Assembly (NCBI GenBank): GCA_030374805.1
Contig: JARGSG010000126.1
Coordinates: 1 to 64,000, forward strand
DNA: 64,000 nt
Source of the DNA: Gracilaria gracilis
Lineage: Eukaryota; Rhodophyta; Florideophyceae; Gracilariales; Gracilariaceae
Direction of reading: 5' to 3'
Part shown: one piece after another, positions 54,921-64,000 of the stretch
How the letters are laid out: each line of letters begins with the position of its first letter
How positions within the stretch are numbered: the first letter of the stretch is position 1
Translations under genes and position numbers: made by a program
Notes under the pieces: model-generated
Databases searched by the model: none
Told to the model about the DNA's origin: nothing
The model's input: the letters and a program-made list of their open reading frames with translations, nothing else

Positions 54921-55723
54921 TCCTTATGGACAAAGTGCGTGTACGACTCTGGGCCGAAAGGCGACCTGAAGGAGGCCCATAAATAGCCTTAATTTATGGG
55001 TTCAAAATGTGCCCAAAACGGCCCGTCAATGTATCAATAATGGCCTTTTACCGTGTGCCAAAATATGGCCCACTAATGCCAGGCGAGTGTGGTACAGAAC
55101 ATGGACGACTGAGAGACATATCTGTAGACCAAAATCAGTCTTGAAGTATACCGGAGAAAGACCATCATGTGGCCGTATGATAGTGCATCTTTATGTACAA
55201 TAACTGACCGAAATGGGACCGTGAATGTGACCAACACGTACGCTGCAGTACGTACGAGAAAGGTGCAATATGCGGGCGAACTAAGGACGAGTGGTGAGGT
55301 ACCATGCATGTTCAAAAGTAGCACAAAAATGTGCCTCCTAAGTACATATCCGATAGAGCCAGAATGGTGCAAAATGGGTTCATAGCAATCTTGAAATGGT
55401 GACTAAAAGCGTTGCACAAAGAGCTCAACTTTGTGTCAAAATATACCCAGGTTTACTGCCTTTTGACGTCTGAGAAACTCTCAGCTTTGTTGAGAAAACA
55501 ATGCGAAGAACATCATGTGATACTGGCAGCACATAAAACAGAAGAAAGAGAACTACGACTAGCTTTTCATCGCGGTAGCAATAGCTATTACGAGAACAAG
55601 ATCTGCGTATGGTAAGGTATAGGAGGAGTAGAAAGGTTAGCGCGTGCATTTCGGCGAGTAGGAAAATGAGTTCATGACTCAACTCACGAATTGAAAGTGG
55701 ATAAACCAGAATGATGCGAGAAG
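54921..55723. other. Spacer between copy 4 breakpoint and second transposon
   Basis: No match to the four-gene element. Repeated GGCCCATAA/GGCCCACTAA-like words occur near 54977-55075. A frame at 55412-55615 has no recognisable motif. I call no gene here. Confidence 0.4.
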
Positions 55724-56791
55724 CTAATGATTGCGACGCCCAGAGTTTTTTTTCATACGCGGAAGAACATGTACGTCTTCGAATACATGTTCGGAGCCAC
55801 TACCGATACCACTGCCCTCCGTTTCGTCATCCGAACTGGTGCCACTTTCACTGGCATGTACTCCATACTCCTCTCGGGATTCCTCAGAATGGTTCTCTTT
55901 CCTGCACTTCGTAGGCTTAGCAAATTGGCGGCCAGGGAGTGCAGTTTTCTGCCCCTTGCGTACCTTTTGAGAACGCTGTGGAATCCCAACGCGATTCTTG
56001 CGTGCCGATCCTGAATCAATGGCGCCTTCACCGTCCAGCTCCGAATCTTGTTCACGACTACGCTTTCGAGACGAACGAGCAACCTTTCGTTTGCCTGTAC
56101 GCCGAGCGCTGCTAACCGAATTCCTCTATGACTGCAGTATGCGACTTGCCGGTTGAATCTCGTCCCCATTCCCACCCACAGACGCTCCGTCATGATCAAC
56201 CTCGAGCCCTATGTTCTCTTCGGCAATTTGGTCACAGACGCCACTGGGGTGAGACCCAAAGTTTCGCGCTGCTAGAGACGCGTGCTCGGCAGTGACTCCA
56301 TTGCGACGTACTTCTCTTCCACTGACCGGAGCTGAAGGTGCAGTGCGAAGCGTGGCATTACACGGGTCAGGTGCCGGATAATCCGCAATGCTCGGATTGG
56401 GAGCTGAAGGCACGTTGGCGGTGTTTTGAAGGGGCTGATTGTTAAGAAGGGCATCACCGTCGGAAGTAGCCTCCTTGTTCTTCTTCGCCTCCTTTTTCGC
56501 TGCCTCGATTACCGCCTTCCAGTCTCGCTGCATCGTCTCTTTGATCAAAAATGTAACCACCCAATAGCTCTGAGCAGCAGCCAGAATAGGATACTTTGCA
56601 GCCAGCGACCGCTTCAAATCACGCAGTTTGTCTGCAAACTTCACCTTGATGGAGCTATAAGTATGATCGCCTCGCTGTAACTTCAGTGTGTTGTACAGGA
56701 AACCCCTGATCGTGTCCTTGACATCGTTTGCGAGCTCCATGTAGAGCGGAAACTGATCATTTGTCGGGGCAGAGTTATTCAGCTCCATCAT
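55724..56791 (-). pseudogene. Charged nuclear-type protein with one internal stop, unknown family
   Basis: The start is the ATG at 56791 (MMELNNSAPTNDQFPLYMEL). Residues ~1-115 look like a folded helical domain (VKDTIRGFLYNTLKLQRGDH; LKRSLAAKYPILAAAQSYWV; LIKETMQRDWKAVIEAAKKE). A low-complexity linker follows to a TAG at 56126. The same frame then stays open for 133 codons to 55724, with a Lys/Arg run (TGKRKVARSSRKRSREQD) and an acidic Ser/Glu tract (SSDDETEGSGIGSG). So one gene with a nonsense change, or readthrough or an intron. BEN- or Myb-like DNA binding is possible but unproven. It probably belongs to the neighbouring transposon, divergent from its transposase. Confidence 0.5.
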
Positions 56792-56827
56792 CTTTCTGTG
56801 ATAAAGACTGTTGAATACTTCACGGGT

Positions 56828-57130
56828 TTACATAACCAAACCCGTGGGATTCCCCGGACGATCGTTAGGCTTCATGCGTCGTTTCTCTGCTGCCGTGGGA
56901 ATTAAAACCACGCAACTAGGCATAACAAAGCCGGAGCAGGAGTTCTGTTGCACTTGAAAATGACTACCAGACACAGAACCTATAGGGGCGGAGGATCGAT
57001 GGCAGTCGACTGTAACGCTTGGGGTGGCTCTCGAACCCATGGCAGAGTGAGGAGTCTGGATGAATGTGAGATGTAAAGCCGCAGTGCATATCGAAATCGT
57101 CAGCATTGCGAAGATGCGTCGATTATGCAT
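56828..57130 (-). CDS. Short frame with signal-like N-terminus, doubtful
   Basis: 100 codons starting MHNRRIFAMLTISICTAALH, a hydrophobic stretch that could be a signal peptide or chance. It ends 36 bases before the gene at 56791. A GTAAAC...CACAG pair there would join the two in frame (36-base intron), which would make this an upstream exon. No family recognised. Confidence 0.25.
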   Translation of the reverse strand: MHNRRIFAMLTISICTAALHLTFIQTPHSAMGSRATPSVTVDCHRSSAPIGSVSGSHFQVQQNSCSGFVMPSCVVLIPTAAEKRRMKPNDRPGNPTGLVM

Positions 57131-57772
57131 GATTCACGTCGATAGAAGTGGAAAGAGTGAGCAACTTACGGGGCAGAATAGAAATGATTGGAACGTGTAA
57201 AAGTGCGGAGTGGACGTCTAAGCGTTGTACTTGATCCGTGAGGGGAAGGTTTTGCAAGATGAACGATGGAGGAAGAAGATGGAAACAAAAAGAACCCAGA
57301 GAACAGATGTAAAAACTGTTCAGAAAAAGGGGAGTCGGCTTGAAGGTCGTATCCGATGGCTGGTCTCACGGAAGGCATCATTTGTAGGAGAGCGTGCATG
57401 ACGGCAAAGAGCGGTGATGTGTTGTTCGTAAAGTCAACCGAAAAGCGCGCGGAGCAGAGGAGGTGAAGAGAAAGAGGTAGCCAAAGTACTCGTCAATCCA
57501 ATTCGTGTCAAACCTAGAATAAATTTTGGATTACAAAGCGATGTTAGGAATCTGAAAACCTGCATATGTTAAAAAACGCAGAAATCAGGGCCTATTTGTG
57601 TCATAATCTCCATATTACATTAAGCAAAGATAGGTACGAATGATTTATTTAGATACTAGAACTCCTTACCATTTGCTCCTGAGACTCTTGGAAGAGTCTC
57701 ACAAATTCGTGGTTTTTCTAAAGTACCAGACATATATTGCAATCTCCCGTCTTGGTTATCTTTTTGAAACCT
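57131..57772. other. Spacer upstream of second transposase
   Basis: No convincing gene. It may contain the divergent promoters of 55724-56791 and 57773-60852. Confidence 0.4.
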
Positions 57773-60700
57773 ATGGAAGGTTCTTTCAATATACCATACC
57801 GTCGTAGAAGCAGATGGGAGCTGCGTCTTGAGCGGTCAAATATCAATGCTCAATCGGTGGAGAATGATCGAGAGGAGTTCAGAGCGTCACCGGATAATTT
57901 GCAGGTGTTATCCCTGTTCAGAAAGCGCAGATGCAGATGGGAGGGCGTTGAAGAAGAGGAAAAATGCCGACCAACCTTCACCACCGTGAGAAGAGAGACC
58001 GTAGAAAACGACATATATCTGCACAGTGATGGTTCTAACGTCTGTGATAAGGACGAAGTTATTACTCCAACGTTCTTGCCAGAGACTGGAGAAGAAATAT
58101 TTAGCGCAAATATAGAACTAGCTGCGCCAGAAGTTGCCGAAAATACAACTCGATATTCTCTGAGCCAGAAGTCGCGGAGAACGAGGATGTTAACAGATTA
58201 AGCTCAGACATTAATTTGACGATGTCCATCACACCAAGCAGTGAAGTGCATCATACTCCGGGAGCCTTGTCGGACCCAGGCAGTCTTGACTTCGACGAGG
58301 AGATTGACATAGTTACAACTGAATTTCGGAGATTGAAGGAGCTTTTGTTCACTGCAGAACTCTCAGGAATATCGAAGAGAAACATGGAACGAATGTTACC
58401 ATTACATCCAATTAGAGCACGGTCTTCGTATCGATCCATGATGAATCATGCTATTCGTCAGTCTCTGGCACATAAGTCATTTGTGGGGATGTGTCCAGAT
58501 GGCCATGCCGTTTCCGCTGGAGAGCTTGGCAATACTTCTCCATGCTAAATATGTTCAAAATCGATGAAAGGAAGATCAAAGTTTTGGTTTATCCATTGCC
58601 ATTGAGGCCCTGTGGACCGCCACTCAGTCATTTAATCAGTGAATGGAAGGGTATAAAACGTGCAGGAATAGGCCCATAAGCGAGAAAAAATCGGTGGTAC
58701 AGGACTACTTCGATGGGGAGATGTTTCAAAGGCGTTACAAGCAGTTGGTGAGCGAGGAAGATCCGGAAAGCAACTTGAATGTATTCCTGTCCTTCTTCAC
58801 AGATGGTTTTGAATGTGCGAAGAACAGAAAGGGGGATGCAATATCTTCATGGCCCCTCGTTTGTACAGTTCTCAACTATCATCCATCCGAAAGATCTCGA
58901 GCAAACAATGCTTTAATTCGTGGCGTAATTCCTGGGTCTCACGTGACTGAATACTTTGAAACCTTCCTGCATGAGATCTTTCTCGACTTCAAGAAGTTAG
59001 AGAACGGTGTCAAAGTTCTATGCGCCGACGGAAAGCTTCGAACAGTTCGATCTCATGTACTTTTCTTTACGGCTGATTGGCCGGCTGCCACCAAGCTACT
59101 GGGATATGTCGGACAAACAGGTACAGTGTTTGGCAGATTCTGTCTGAAACATAAAACTTATGTCTCCGAATTCAGGACTTCATGCGCGCTTCCGAGTACC
59201 CCAAGATAAATCATTGAAGAAACAGCACACAGACGAATTGGTGCGGTTGAAGGTATATACAAAGTCGGAGATATAACGAGAGTAGAATGCCACTCATCCC
59301 GTAAAGAGGCCGACATAACATCAGTTTAAAAGTCCCTGAAAGTGCTTGGACGACAATTCTCGGAACGGAAAGCACTGGTAAAGCGTACCGGCATTGAGAA
59401 TGACTGTTGTTTTCAAAATCTGTCGTTGGATTTTAAGTACACCTTTCCTTACGATGTTATGCACTTGGTATTATTGGGATGGACAAAACATCTTCTGAAA
59501 CTTCTTGTGGGACGACATGCCCGCATGATAACTTCCAAGAGTTGCCAGAGTACTGCGTGCCGTAGGCGATTCTCGCCAGGGTCAATAGAGATATGGAACG
59601 TTACGGTGATTGTATTCCAGTCTCGTGGGGTCGACCACCACTACCTCTGTGTGATTTAGAAAAGTACAAAGCTGAAGATCTGAAAAGGCACTTAGAGCTA
59701 TACATCATCCCATTTTTCCACCGACACAAGGTTCGAAATGAAGTGCTCAGCTTATGCATGCTAACTTCCAGAGCAATTGCTTTCTGTTTTCAATACCGTT
59801 GCGATGCCTTAATCTCCACAGAGCTAACAGAGGTGTTGGAAGAATTGTATGCCAGATTTGTTCTTTGGTTTCACCAAGATATATCCGACTCGTATTGCTT
59901 CACTCCAAGCACACACGCAATTCTTCATCTCCCAGAGCTCATGAGACAATGTGGGCCACTTCCGATCACATCCCAATTTCTCATTGAACGATTGCTCGGA
60001 GATATGGGGAGACGTATGACGTCAAAGAGGAGCGTCCATGCCCATTTGTTTCATAAGAATCATAGATGGTTTGCCCTCCGAATAATGAACGGTGGACTCG
60101 CCCCAAACATCTCAGGCGAACGAACGCTCTCAATCGGTAATGACGACGAGAACACCTTTATGGGCACGACAGAAGATGGAGAAGAGTATGGAATAGGTGT
60201 AGAGTGCCGGGTATCAGGTGTCAATATTGATTTGACTAGCAAACACCGGGGTGCCATTGCCAAATATCTCAATCACCAGTTCTCCAACTACGACGGTATC
60301 CAGTATAAGGCCATCGCTTTCAAACGGTATCAATCTGCAAACATACTGAAGTCGGAAGGAAGATTCTCCATTGAAACCATACATTTATTTTGAATGAGAG
60401 AGAAGAGATCACAAGCTTCACAAACTCGTCAAAAGTGTTGTATTGCAGCAGAATTTCTCCGATGTGAAACGGACTTCGATTCCGAAAGTGCTGGTGAAGC
60501 TGAAGTCTATGAACAAATGAAAGATTCCAATGCCGTAGACTTATACTACGGCTCCGTTTAAGGATTATACGATGCTTTGCTTCAAGTGAAACTAGATGCT
60601 CAGCAAGTGAGACTGAAGTTGACGTTGGCCGAGATTCTGTGGCAGTATGGTTGTGTATACAACAAACGGTTTGACCTCATGTATACAAGAGACCGGCGTA

Positions 60701-60852
60701 AGACAGAAGTAACTATTGAGCCAGCCCATCGTATTTCACGTTTGGTAGGATACCTTGACATATCAAACAGACGATACTTCATTGAACAATCTGCAAAGTA
60801 CAGAAGAAGCCGTACGGATTTGTATCTCCCTGGTGGGATAGATGAATCATGA
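57773..60852 (+). pseudogene. Transposase_21 / CACTA-like transposase, multiply frameshifted
   Basis: The start is likely the ATG at 57773 (MEGSFNIPYRRRS). The variable N-terminal part has a frameshift near 58155. The core is open at 58643-59209: SFFTDGFECAKNRKG (first Asp), SWPLVCTVLNYHPSERSRAN, GVIPGSHVTEYFETFLHEIF and LFFTADWPAATKLLGY (second Asp). Then, after stops, FPYDVMHLVLLGWTKHLLKL (about 59445-59505) and, in 59593-60393, CFTPSTHAILHLPELMRQCG and PITSQFLIERLLGDMGRRM. A tail with DLYYGSV and a TAA at 60559 continues to 60852. This block order is that of Tnp2/Transposase_21 proteins. It is distinct in sequence from gene D. Some breaks may be introns. Confidence 0.75.
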
Positions 60853-61873
60853 TACCACATGCTGGGCAAATATGTAAAGGTTTCTCGCTCACAATCATTT
60901 CAGATCGTCTGCAGGACGTGTGTGCAACACGATCTATGTCTGCTGGAAAGCCAATTGAAAGAAAACAGCTCAATGTCGCCAACCTTCAATACTGGAGCAG
61001 AACTGTTCTTGGGCACCTTAGCATTGGATCTGCTCTCGAGCGGAGACATATGTCAGGCAGCCAGACTGCACAACATGTAAATCATAGGTCTCTCCGGTCC
61101 TTCGTCAGAGTATAATTCAGCGCTGTGGGTCACCAAATGTAGTATGCGAATGATAACCTTATTGATATACACAGGTGTGCATGATATTCAAAGCCCTGAC
61201 AACGTATTTGTAGGAACCGAACTCGAAGCAGAAAACGCCAACATGTTGTCACCGATGGAGAGAGAGGAAGTCCAAGATATGCCAGAATTACATATAGTTG
61301 GGCACAAGATTAGAAGAGAATTACAAAGATATGTTAAACGCCAGAATTACATACACGGGGGTGGAGTGATCAAGAGGAAAGCAGAGGAAGTGAATACTAC
61401 ATGGCAATGTCGCAGCGAAACTCAGGTGCGTATCATGAATACGGCGTCAAGCACGACAGCGGTTTCTCGTATCTCACCTGCAGATGCCAATCGCTTTCCA
61501 GTTTGACAGATTGGTAGAGAATACGTGCTAAAGATCGTCGACACCGCGGGTGCAACGGGAGGTCCTCGGGGCGGACCACATTATGGATAGCTTCCTGTTG
61601 TAGCGACTGGGTTCCATTCTCTTGTCGAGATTCAAGTGTTAATGTTCATCCCGATTTGTGCACTCTGGAACATTTTGATCGGGTTATTCTTCAGGACAGG
61701 CTACGCGAATGCTTTAAAATTATTGGAGGAGGTCAGTTACGCGAGTGATTTGGGCCAAGTGTTTTTGCCAGCTCAGCATGCGCCAAAACAGTGCTACGAA
61801 TGTTTGAATGGTCTTCATCAGAACAAACCAGTGCTATTCTTCTTGCCTTTCCAGTAGTTCACTGTCGTCCATA
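60853..61873 (+). other. Degenerate frames downstream of transposase
   Basis: Short coding-like stretches on the + strand at 60859-61080 (with a VCRTCVQHDLC Cys cluster), 61144-61506 (acidic then basic) and about 61511-61857, the last with a TAG at 61588. They may be the rest of the same transposon gene set. I do not recognise a domain. Confidence 0.35.
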
Positions 61874-62806
61874 ATGCCGCCTCAGCAAGTATTTTGTGTT
61901 GAGAAAGATTGTGGTAAGTGTGGGGTGGTCGGTGGCATAATTGGCTCCGATCCAAATCATTTTTGTTTGATATGCGAAGAAGCAATTCATATCATTTGTG
62001 GTTCCCCCCCGACTAGAATTGTTAAGGAAAAGTACGCAGCGGACAGGTCGCTGGAAAGTTCTGTTGTGTACAGCGAGTGCAAGAGTCCAGCTCAGAATGC
62101 CTCCGCCACTTCAATTGCGAAGAAGTCTCGTCATGTGTCACAGAAACATATTGGACTTAAGGACGGTGAGGGTTCCCTTCATGTGTTCGACGAAATGGTT
62201 CGCTCTAATTTTAGGCTCATGGCTTATGTTCAGACACAGGAAGCTCCAAAAACAAGACGTTTTAGCAAAGATGTGCACTACATGTGTCTCGCCGGATCCG
62301 ACCTTTCCGCAGAAAGCTCAAGATGTAAACGTGCTTCTTTGATTCTACCTGGAACCCCACACAGAACGATTTGTAATGACACACAGCTGAACGTTGATAA
62401 GCGAAGTCGAAATGTAGGGAAAGTTCGTCGATACTGGTCAAAGCACAAAGATAGAGACAATTGGAATGCCCGACGTCGTTATCACAAAAGAAAGAAGTCC
62501 TCCAGCAGTAAGGTTTTGAGCAGTAAGAAGCCGGTACGTGAAAGAGAAGCGCAGCTTTTTATTAGACCGGCCGGAGAGAAGAAAGATAATCCGAGCTTTG
62601 CCAGTGACAAGTGCCAGGGTGCTTATGAAGCTCACACAGTAACCGACGTGTACGAGGTACGTCGCACTTTTCACGTCTATAATGCCGAAAAGGTGGCGCA
62701 TGAACAAGAACACACAATCCTTGAATTGCAACCTGATCAGCATGGCGGTCGTCAACTTGTTGTGGTGCGTTGTAATGGCGAAACGGAGCACGCCCAAACA
62801 TGTTAA
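61874..62806 (+). CDS. Zinc-finger protein of second transposon, unknown family
   Basis: 310 codons, intact, with the ATG at 61874 chosen because the finger begins seven residues later. Cys8, Cys13, Cys16, Cys31, Cys34, His39 and Cys42 (FCVEKDCGKCGVVGG; FCLICEEAIHIICG) form a treble-clef/PHD-like set. The middle is Ser-rich. Residues ~190-230 are strongly basic (RYWSKHKDRDNWNARRRYHK, then KRKK), a likely nuclear signal. The C-terminus (TVTDVYEVRRTFHVYNAEKV) looks like a small beta domain. It may bind DNA or chromatin for the adjacent transposase. It is the only fully open gene of that element. Confidence 0.55.
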   Translation: MPPQQVFCVEKDCGKCGVVGGIIGSDPNHFCLICEEAIHIICGSPPTRIVKEKYAADRSLESSVVYSECKSPAQNASATSIAKKSRHVSQKHIGLKDGEGSLHVFDEMVRSNFRLMAYVQTQEAPKTRRFSKDVHYMCLAGSDLSAESSRCKRASLILPGTPHRTICNDTQLNVDKRSRNVGKVRRYWSKHKDRDNWNARRRYHKRKKSSSSKVLSSKKPVREREAQLFIRPAGEKKDNPSFASDKCQGAYEAHTVTDVYEVRRTFHVYNAEKVAHEQEHTILELQPDQHGGRQLVVVRCNGETEHAQTC

Positions 62807-63231
62807 GTCGCTGCCGATGAGTTGGGAAATCCCAACTGAGACTGCGTCTTCATGAAGCTCTTGCCAGACCGTGTGTTGAACAATGTCTCTTGAAGCGGCA
62901 TCAATGGAAATAGAAGCTCAGTGCTAACGGGTATTGCCCGAATTGGCTCACCTGTTGCCTGCTGGTAAATAACAACCGGGGAAGGAACCACTAGCGGTTG
63001 TAAATTGTTCCAGGTGTTTGCCACAGTAGAGTTGAGGGGCCTTGAGTTTTGGGATTGGCTTCCTGCCGAGAAGACCTTCTTCGCACCAGTCACCAGAACA
63101 GGAATTTCTTTAGACCTCCGTCCCCATTGCAACGTTGCTCGATGACGCGAAGCTGCGGACCAAATCAGCACGTGCGATGCGTTCTGGCAGTTCAACAAAG
63201 TGGCCGGACCGAGAAGCTGCGCGACGCACAC
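62803..63231 (-). CDS. Hypothetical frame, minus strand
   Basis: 142 codons, tail-to-tail with the zinc-finger gene (4-base overlap of the stops). Composition is protein-like (SQNSRPLNSTVANTWNNLQP; PLVVPSPVVIYQQATGEP) but no family is recognised. It may be the last exon of a gene that includes 63274-63534. Confidence 0.35.
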   Translation of the reverse strand: MCVAQLLGPATLLNCQNASHVLIWSAASRHRATLQWGRRSKEIPVLVTGAKKVFSAGSQSQNSRPLNSTVANTWNNLQPLVVPSPVVIYQQATGEPIRAIPVSTELLFPLMPLQETLFNTRSGKSFMKTQSQLGFPNSSAAT

Positions 63232-63273
63232 ACAGTGATAATCAGAATACGGTGCGTTTTGTTTTACGGCCTA

Positions 63274-63534
63274 TTACGTAATGTCGCCATCTGTTTTTCG
63301 CAGACAATCTTGCAACATCTTCACATCTTGAATAAAACCCCTGCTGCGTAACCTTCTGAACCAACTCACGTGATCATCAAAGTACTTGATGCTGAACGTC
63401 TGTCCTATGAACGGATTGAGAAGTGCGTCGTCCATGAGAACGTCTTCCAACTCATTGTCATTAAAAATATCCACAAGTGCAACCACAAAGGGGCCGGCAG
63501 ATGTACTACACACTACTTTGCGCAGCAGGCCTTG
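63274..63534 (-). CDS. Hypothetical partial frame, minus strand
   Basis: Open with no ATG near its upstream end. Contains LVDIFNDNELEDVLMDDALL and GQTFSIKYFDDHVSWFRRL, which looks like real protein. A stop and a 42-base gap separate it from 62803-63231. Exons of one gene or a decayed gene are both possible. Confidence 0.35.
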   Translation of the reverse strand, partial: QGLLRKVVCSTSAGPFVVALVDIFNDNELEDVLMDDALLNPFIGQTFSIKYFDDHVSWFRRLRSRGFIQDVKMLQDCLRKTDGDIT

Positions 63535-64000
63535 TCAAAACAGAGCCCTTGCAACAGTCATGTGAAGAATGCCCATAATAGCCTCATCGGATAGAATGAG
63601 CCCCGTACGACCATATGCATTTCGCGCTTCGTTAACTAAAGTCAGTTTTTAGTCTGGTGAAAGCAGCTTCTCCTTGACCCCGCTAGCCGCCTACGATTGC
63701 TCTTTCCGTTCCACAGACACGTCCACCTGCGTACAGAGGCCACGCCCAATTACAAGCTTATCCACAATATTGGAAGGTTCATTCGCTGGCTGCGGGACTA
63801 CCGGTGACGCAGACGTGCTGGAAAAGAACGTACTGCGGGGCAGCGGCTCGGATTCAGCAATGTACGCTATGAGAAACTAGACGACGATGACATAGTCTTC
63901 AACGATAATTGTGCCGACGCGCGAGTGAGCATGCGCCTCAGAATTACATATTCCCGCGAGATTACGCACCATACCAGCGCGTAGTGCAAATGCGAGTCCC
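63535..64000. other. Window end, nothing assigned
   Basis: Only short frames without recognisable motifs. No repeat of earlier sequence seen. Confidence 0.4.

Noticed and set aside
1-64000. tRNA or rRNA genes
   Set aside because: None recognised by eye on either strand. A tRNAscan run would be needed to exclude a single tRNA in 34.6-37.0 or 54.9-64.0 kb.

Overview
KIND OF ORGANISM. This is transposon-dense nuclear DNA of a eukaryote. The pieces I can name are eukaryotic: a Tnp2/Plavaka/CACTA-like transposase, a Ty3/gypsy-like gag-pol fragment, a SET domain, and a ketopantoate-reductase-like host gene relic. Reading frames are long, introns are not obvious, and base composition is near balanced. 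My best guess is a multicellular red alga (Chondrus-like), but this is inference and I cannot confirm it from sequence alone.

LAYOUT. Four decayed copies of one large element fill most of the first 55 kb. Copy 1 (1-15708, cut by the window start) and copy 2 (18650 to about 34.6 kb) are inverted relative to each other. Their terminal regions face each other across a 2.9-kb retrotransposon fragment (15709-18649). A short host-like stretch follows (34.7-37.0 kb: ketopantoate-reductase-like relic, coiled-coil gene relic). Copy 3 (37354-46490, truncated) lies between two inverted ~345-bp sequences (37012-37353 and 46491-46836). Copy 4 (46837-54920, truncated) is inverted relative to copy 3. The last 9 kb (54921-64000) holds a second, unrelated transposon with a Transposase_21-type transposase, a zinc-finger protein and companion frames.

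THE MAIN ELEMENT has four genes, named here by letter. D is a transposase with an N-terminal C2HC zinc finger, next to the terminal region. C is a basic, coiled-coil, probably nuclear protein of unknown function, convergent with D. B is a bacterial-type (beta-class, DPPY) DNA amino-methyltransferase fused in one frame to a SET domain. A is about 1265 codons, divergent from B, with a ParB-like DGxHR domain, a charged nuclear-type linker, a 2OG-Fe(II)-oxygenase-like HxD...H region and an acidic tail. The ~2.3 kb between A and B is packed with palindromes and 46-48-bp repeats that share the core CGGACCGCTGTCC.

HOW THEY MAY WORK TOGETHER. D would move the element. B would methylate DNA and possibly a protein lysine. 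A could bind the palindromic array in the way ParB binds parS, and could carry an oxidative demethylation or hydroxylation activity. C may be an accessory factor. The combination suggests a transposon that writes and perhaps erases its own chromatin marks. No copy is intact. The ancestral frames were inferred by comparing copies, because most lesions differ between copies, although some are shared.
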